Assembly (NCBI GenBank): GCA_946481735.1
Contig: CAMLOU010000109.1
Span: forward strand, 1 to 14,452
DNA: 14,452 nt
Source of the DNA: an uncultured Cellvibrio sp.
Lineage (GTDB): Bacteria > Pseudomonadota > Gammaproteobacteria > Pseudomonadales > Cellvibrionaceae
Direction: 5' to 3'
Shown: one piece after another, positions 13,472 through 14,452 of the stretch
Layout of the letters: each line of letters starts with the position of its first letter
Numbering within the stretch: position 1 is the first letter of the stretch
Translations under genes and position numbers: made by a program
The notes under the pieces: generated by a model
What the model was told of the DNA's origin: nothing
Seen by the model: the letters and a program-made list of their open reading frames with translations, nothing else
Database searches by the model: none

Positions 13472-14371
13472 CTAGAAAAAGATAAGGTAAATCAGCAGCG
13501 CATAAAGACCGTATTGAATGCCGTAGTACAAGGGCGAACTAAACGCCTTAATCTTCTTGCCCAACACACGCAATTTGTACACATGGGCAAAAGCCCGATT
13601 CAAAAAGCCGACCTTATCCCCTTCAATATTCTTGGTTGCCGCCGCGGCCAACACCACGCGCGAAAACAGTCGATTAAACCAATCCACCAAAAAGAAATTT
13701 ACCGGGCGCTTTACATCCAGAAACAAAATAATCCGGTTTTTATCAGTGCGATTCTCGGCGAAATGGATAAAGGTTTCATCAAAGATGACCGCTTCACCAT
13801 CGCGCCAGGAATATTTTTGCCCGTCCACATCAATGTAACAGTCATCGGAATTCGGCGTCACCAAGCCCAGGTGATAGCGCAATGAACCCGCGTAAGGATC
13901 ACGGTGTTTTACCAGCCGCGCGCCTGGCGGCAGCATGGTAAACATGGCGCCCTTGATACTGGGAATTTTATTGATCAGGGCAACTGTATTGGGGCAAAGC
14001 TGATTCGCCGACGTCAGGGTAGCGCCGTACCATTTAAGGTAGAAACGCTTCCACCCCGTGCGAAAAAAAGAATTAAACCCGAGATCATCCAGGTCATCAG
14101 ACGCTTTTATACGCGATGCCTGATTAAGGCCCACCGCTTCATCGCGAATCACCTCCCAATTATCTTGCAACAACTTCAACTCTGGGAAATGGTTAACGTC
14201 AATATATGCCGTGTTCTTCAGGCGTGAAAAGGCATAGAACAGGCAATTAACCGGCGCCATGATGTTGGAGTGATCAGAAATTCTACGGGTGAGTTTGGTA
14301 TGTTGAACAACGCCACGCTGTTGAACATAGATGGCGCACATAATAAAAATGACGAGCAGGGTCAATCCCAT
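13472..14371 (-). CDS. lpxO: Lipid A hydroxylase LpxO, Fe(II)/2-oxoglutarate dioxygenase
   Basis: A 299-aa inner-membrane-associated enzyme of the aspartyl/asparaginyl beta-hydroxylase family. LpxO puts a 2-hydroxyl on a secondary acyl chain of lipid A at the cytoplasmic face, using O2, Fe(II) and 2-oxoglutarate; this can alter resistance to antimicrobial peptides. Residues 2–16 form an N-terminal membrane anchor and residues 281–299 a C-terminal hydrophobic segment. The iron ligands are His156 and Asp158 (KHRDPYAG) and His203 (FIHFAENRTD), and Arg213 (NRIILFLDV) should bind 2-oxoglutarate. Length is typical. The ATG at 14371 begins right at the hydrophobic anchor and has only a weak ribosome site. 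It is convergent with the mannanase gene and unrelated to it in function. Confidence 0.92.
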   Translation of the reverse strand: MGLTLLVIFIMCAIYVQQRGVVQHTKLTRRISDHSNIMAPVNCLFYAFSRLKNTAYIDVNHFPELKLLQDNWEVIRDEAVGLNQASRIKASDDLDDLGFNSFFRTGWKRFYLKWYGATLTSANQLCPNTVALINKIPSIKGAMFTMLPPGARLVKHRDPYAGSLRYHLGLVTPNSDDCYIDVDGQKYSWRDGEAVIFDETFIHFAENRTDKNRIILFLDVKRPVNFFLVDWFNRLFSRVVLAAAATKNIEGDKVGFLNRAFAHVYKLRVLGKKIKAFSSPLYYGIQYGLYALLIYLIFF

Positions 14372-14421
14372 GATGACATCTCAAACCTATTCCAGAAAAT
14401 AACAACGTCAAGGCGGAAAAC

Positions 14422-14448
14422 AATATATCCACCTATGCGTCTTTTCAA
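14422..14448 (-). promoter_or_regulatory. Possible lpxO promoter
   Basis: On the minus strand TTGAAA (14448–14443) and TATATT (14427–14422) are separated by 15 bases, shorter than ideal, about 50 bases before the lpxO ATG. It lies at the window edge, so other promoters may exist beyond it. Confidence 0.3.
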
Positions 14449-14452
14449 TGGG

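Noticed and set aside
13460..13885. Plus-strand 141-codon frame opposite lpxO
   Set aside because: Shadow of lpxO, whose iron ligands and membrane segments are all in the minus-strand frame.
5841..14452. Exact downstream copy of the tRNA-Phe 3' end as an attR site
   Set aside because: I looked for repeats of the T-arm and acceptor end and found none in the window; only the looser block similarity near 7285–7324 is reported.

Overview
The window reads as chromosome of a Gram-negative, plant-polysaccharide-degrading gammaproteobacterium, most likely Cellvibrio or a close relative (Cellvibrionaceae). The pointers are an asmA–mutY…yggX neighbourhood like that of pseudomonads, an LpxO lipid A hydroxylase (so an LPS outer membrane), a secreted GH2 uronidase-like enzyme, and a secreted GH134-type mannanase carrying three short CBM10-like modules. 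The placement is inferred from gene content, not from a database match.

Left part (1–5975), all on the + strand: the 3' end of an asmA-family gene overlaps mutY. Next come an MsbA-related ABC exporter, a secreted GH2 enzyme with the NxK motif of beta-glucuronidases, and yggX (iron trafficking, protection of Fe-S proteins such as MutY). A tRNA-Phe gene follows, with a clear sigma-70 promoter with a GC-rich discriminator and a strong intrinsic terminator. mutY and yggX are neighbours in pseudomonads; here about 4 kb of exporter plus glycosidase lies between them.

Middle part (5976–8044): a small accessory patch directly behind the tRNA. It holds a very short ORF joined in frame (through one TGA) to a lone phage antiterminator Q-like gene, a HigB2/HigA2-type toxin–antitoxin pair on the - strand with palindromic operator candidates, a possible small RNA and terminator, and an unrecognised 100-aa protein. 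It looks like a decayed phage-derived island at a tRNA integration site; no intact integrase and no clear attachment repeat were found.

Right-centre part (8045–12357): two divergent operons. The left one encodes an exported HtrA-like serine protease followed, with an ATGA overlap, by a membrane protein with an N-terminal degenerate FHA domain and about five membrane segments. The right one encodes a DUF6249-like membrane protein, an ECF sigma factor and, with another ATGA overlap, a two-TM protein in the anti-sigma position that lacks the usual zinc motif. Together they could form an envelope-sensing and transcription module; this is the best candidate for an undescribed system here, but the functional link is inference from layout.

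Right end (12358–14452): the GH134-like mannanase gene has a well-formed promoter whose -35 box is overlapped by a perfect 12-bp palindrome (GTAACCGGTTAC), with a second near-copy 65 bp downstream and another perfect palindrome at the expected transcription start. This is a LacI-type repression layout. A strong hairpin separates it from a convergent lpxO gene whose promoter region reaches the window edge.
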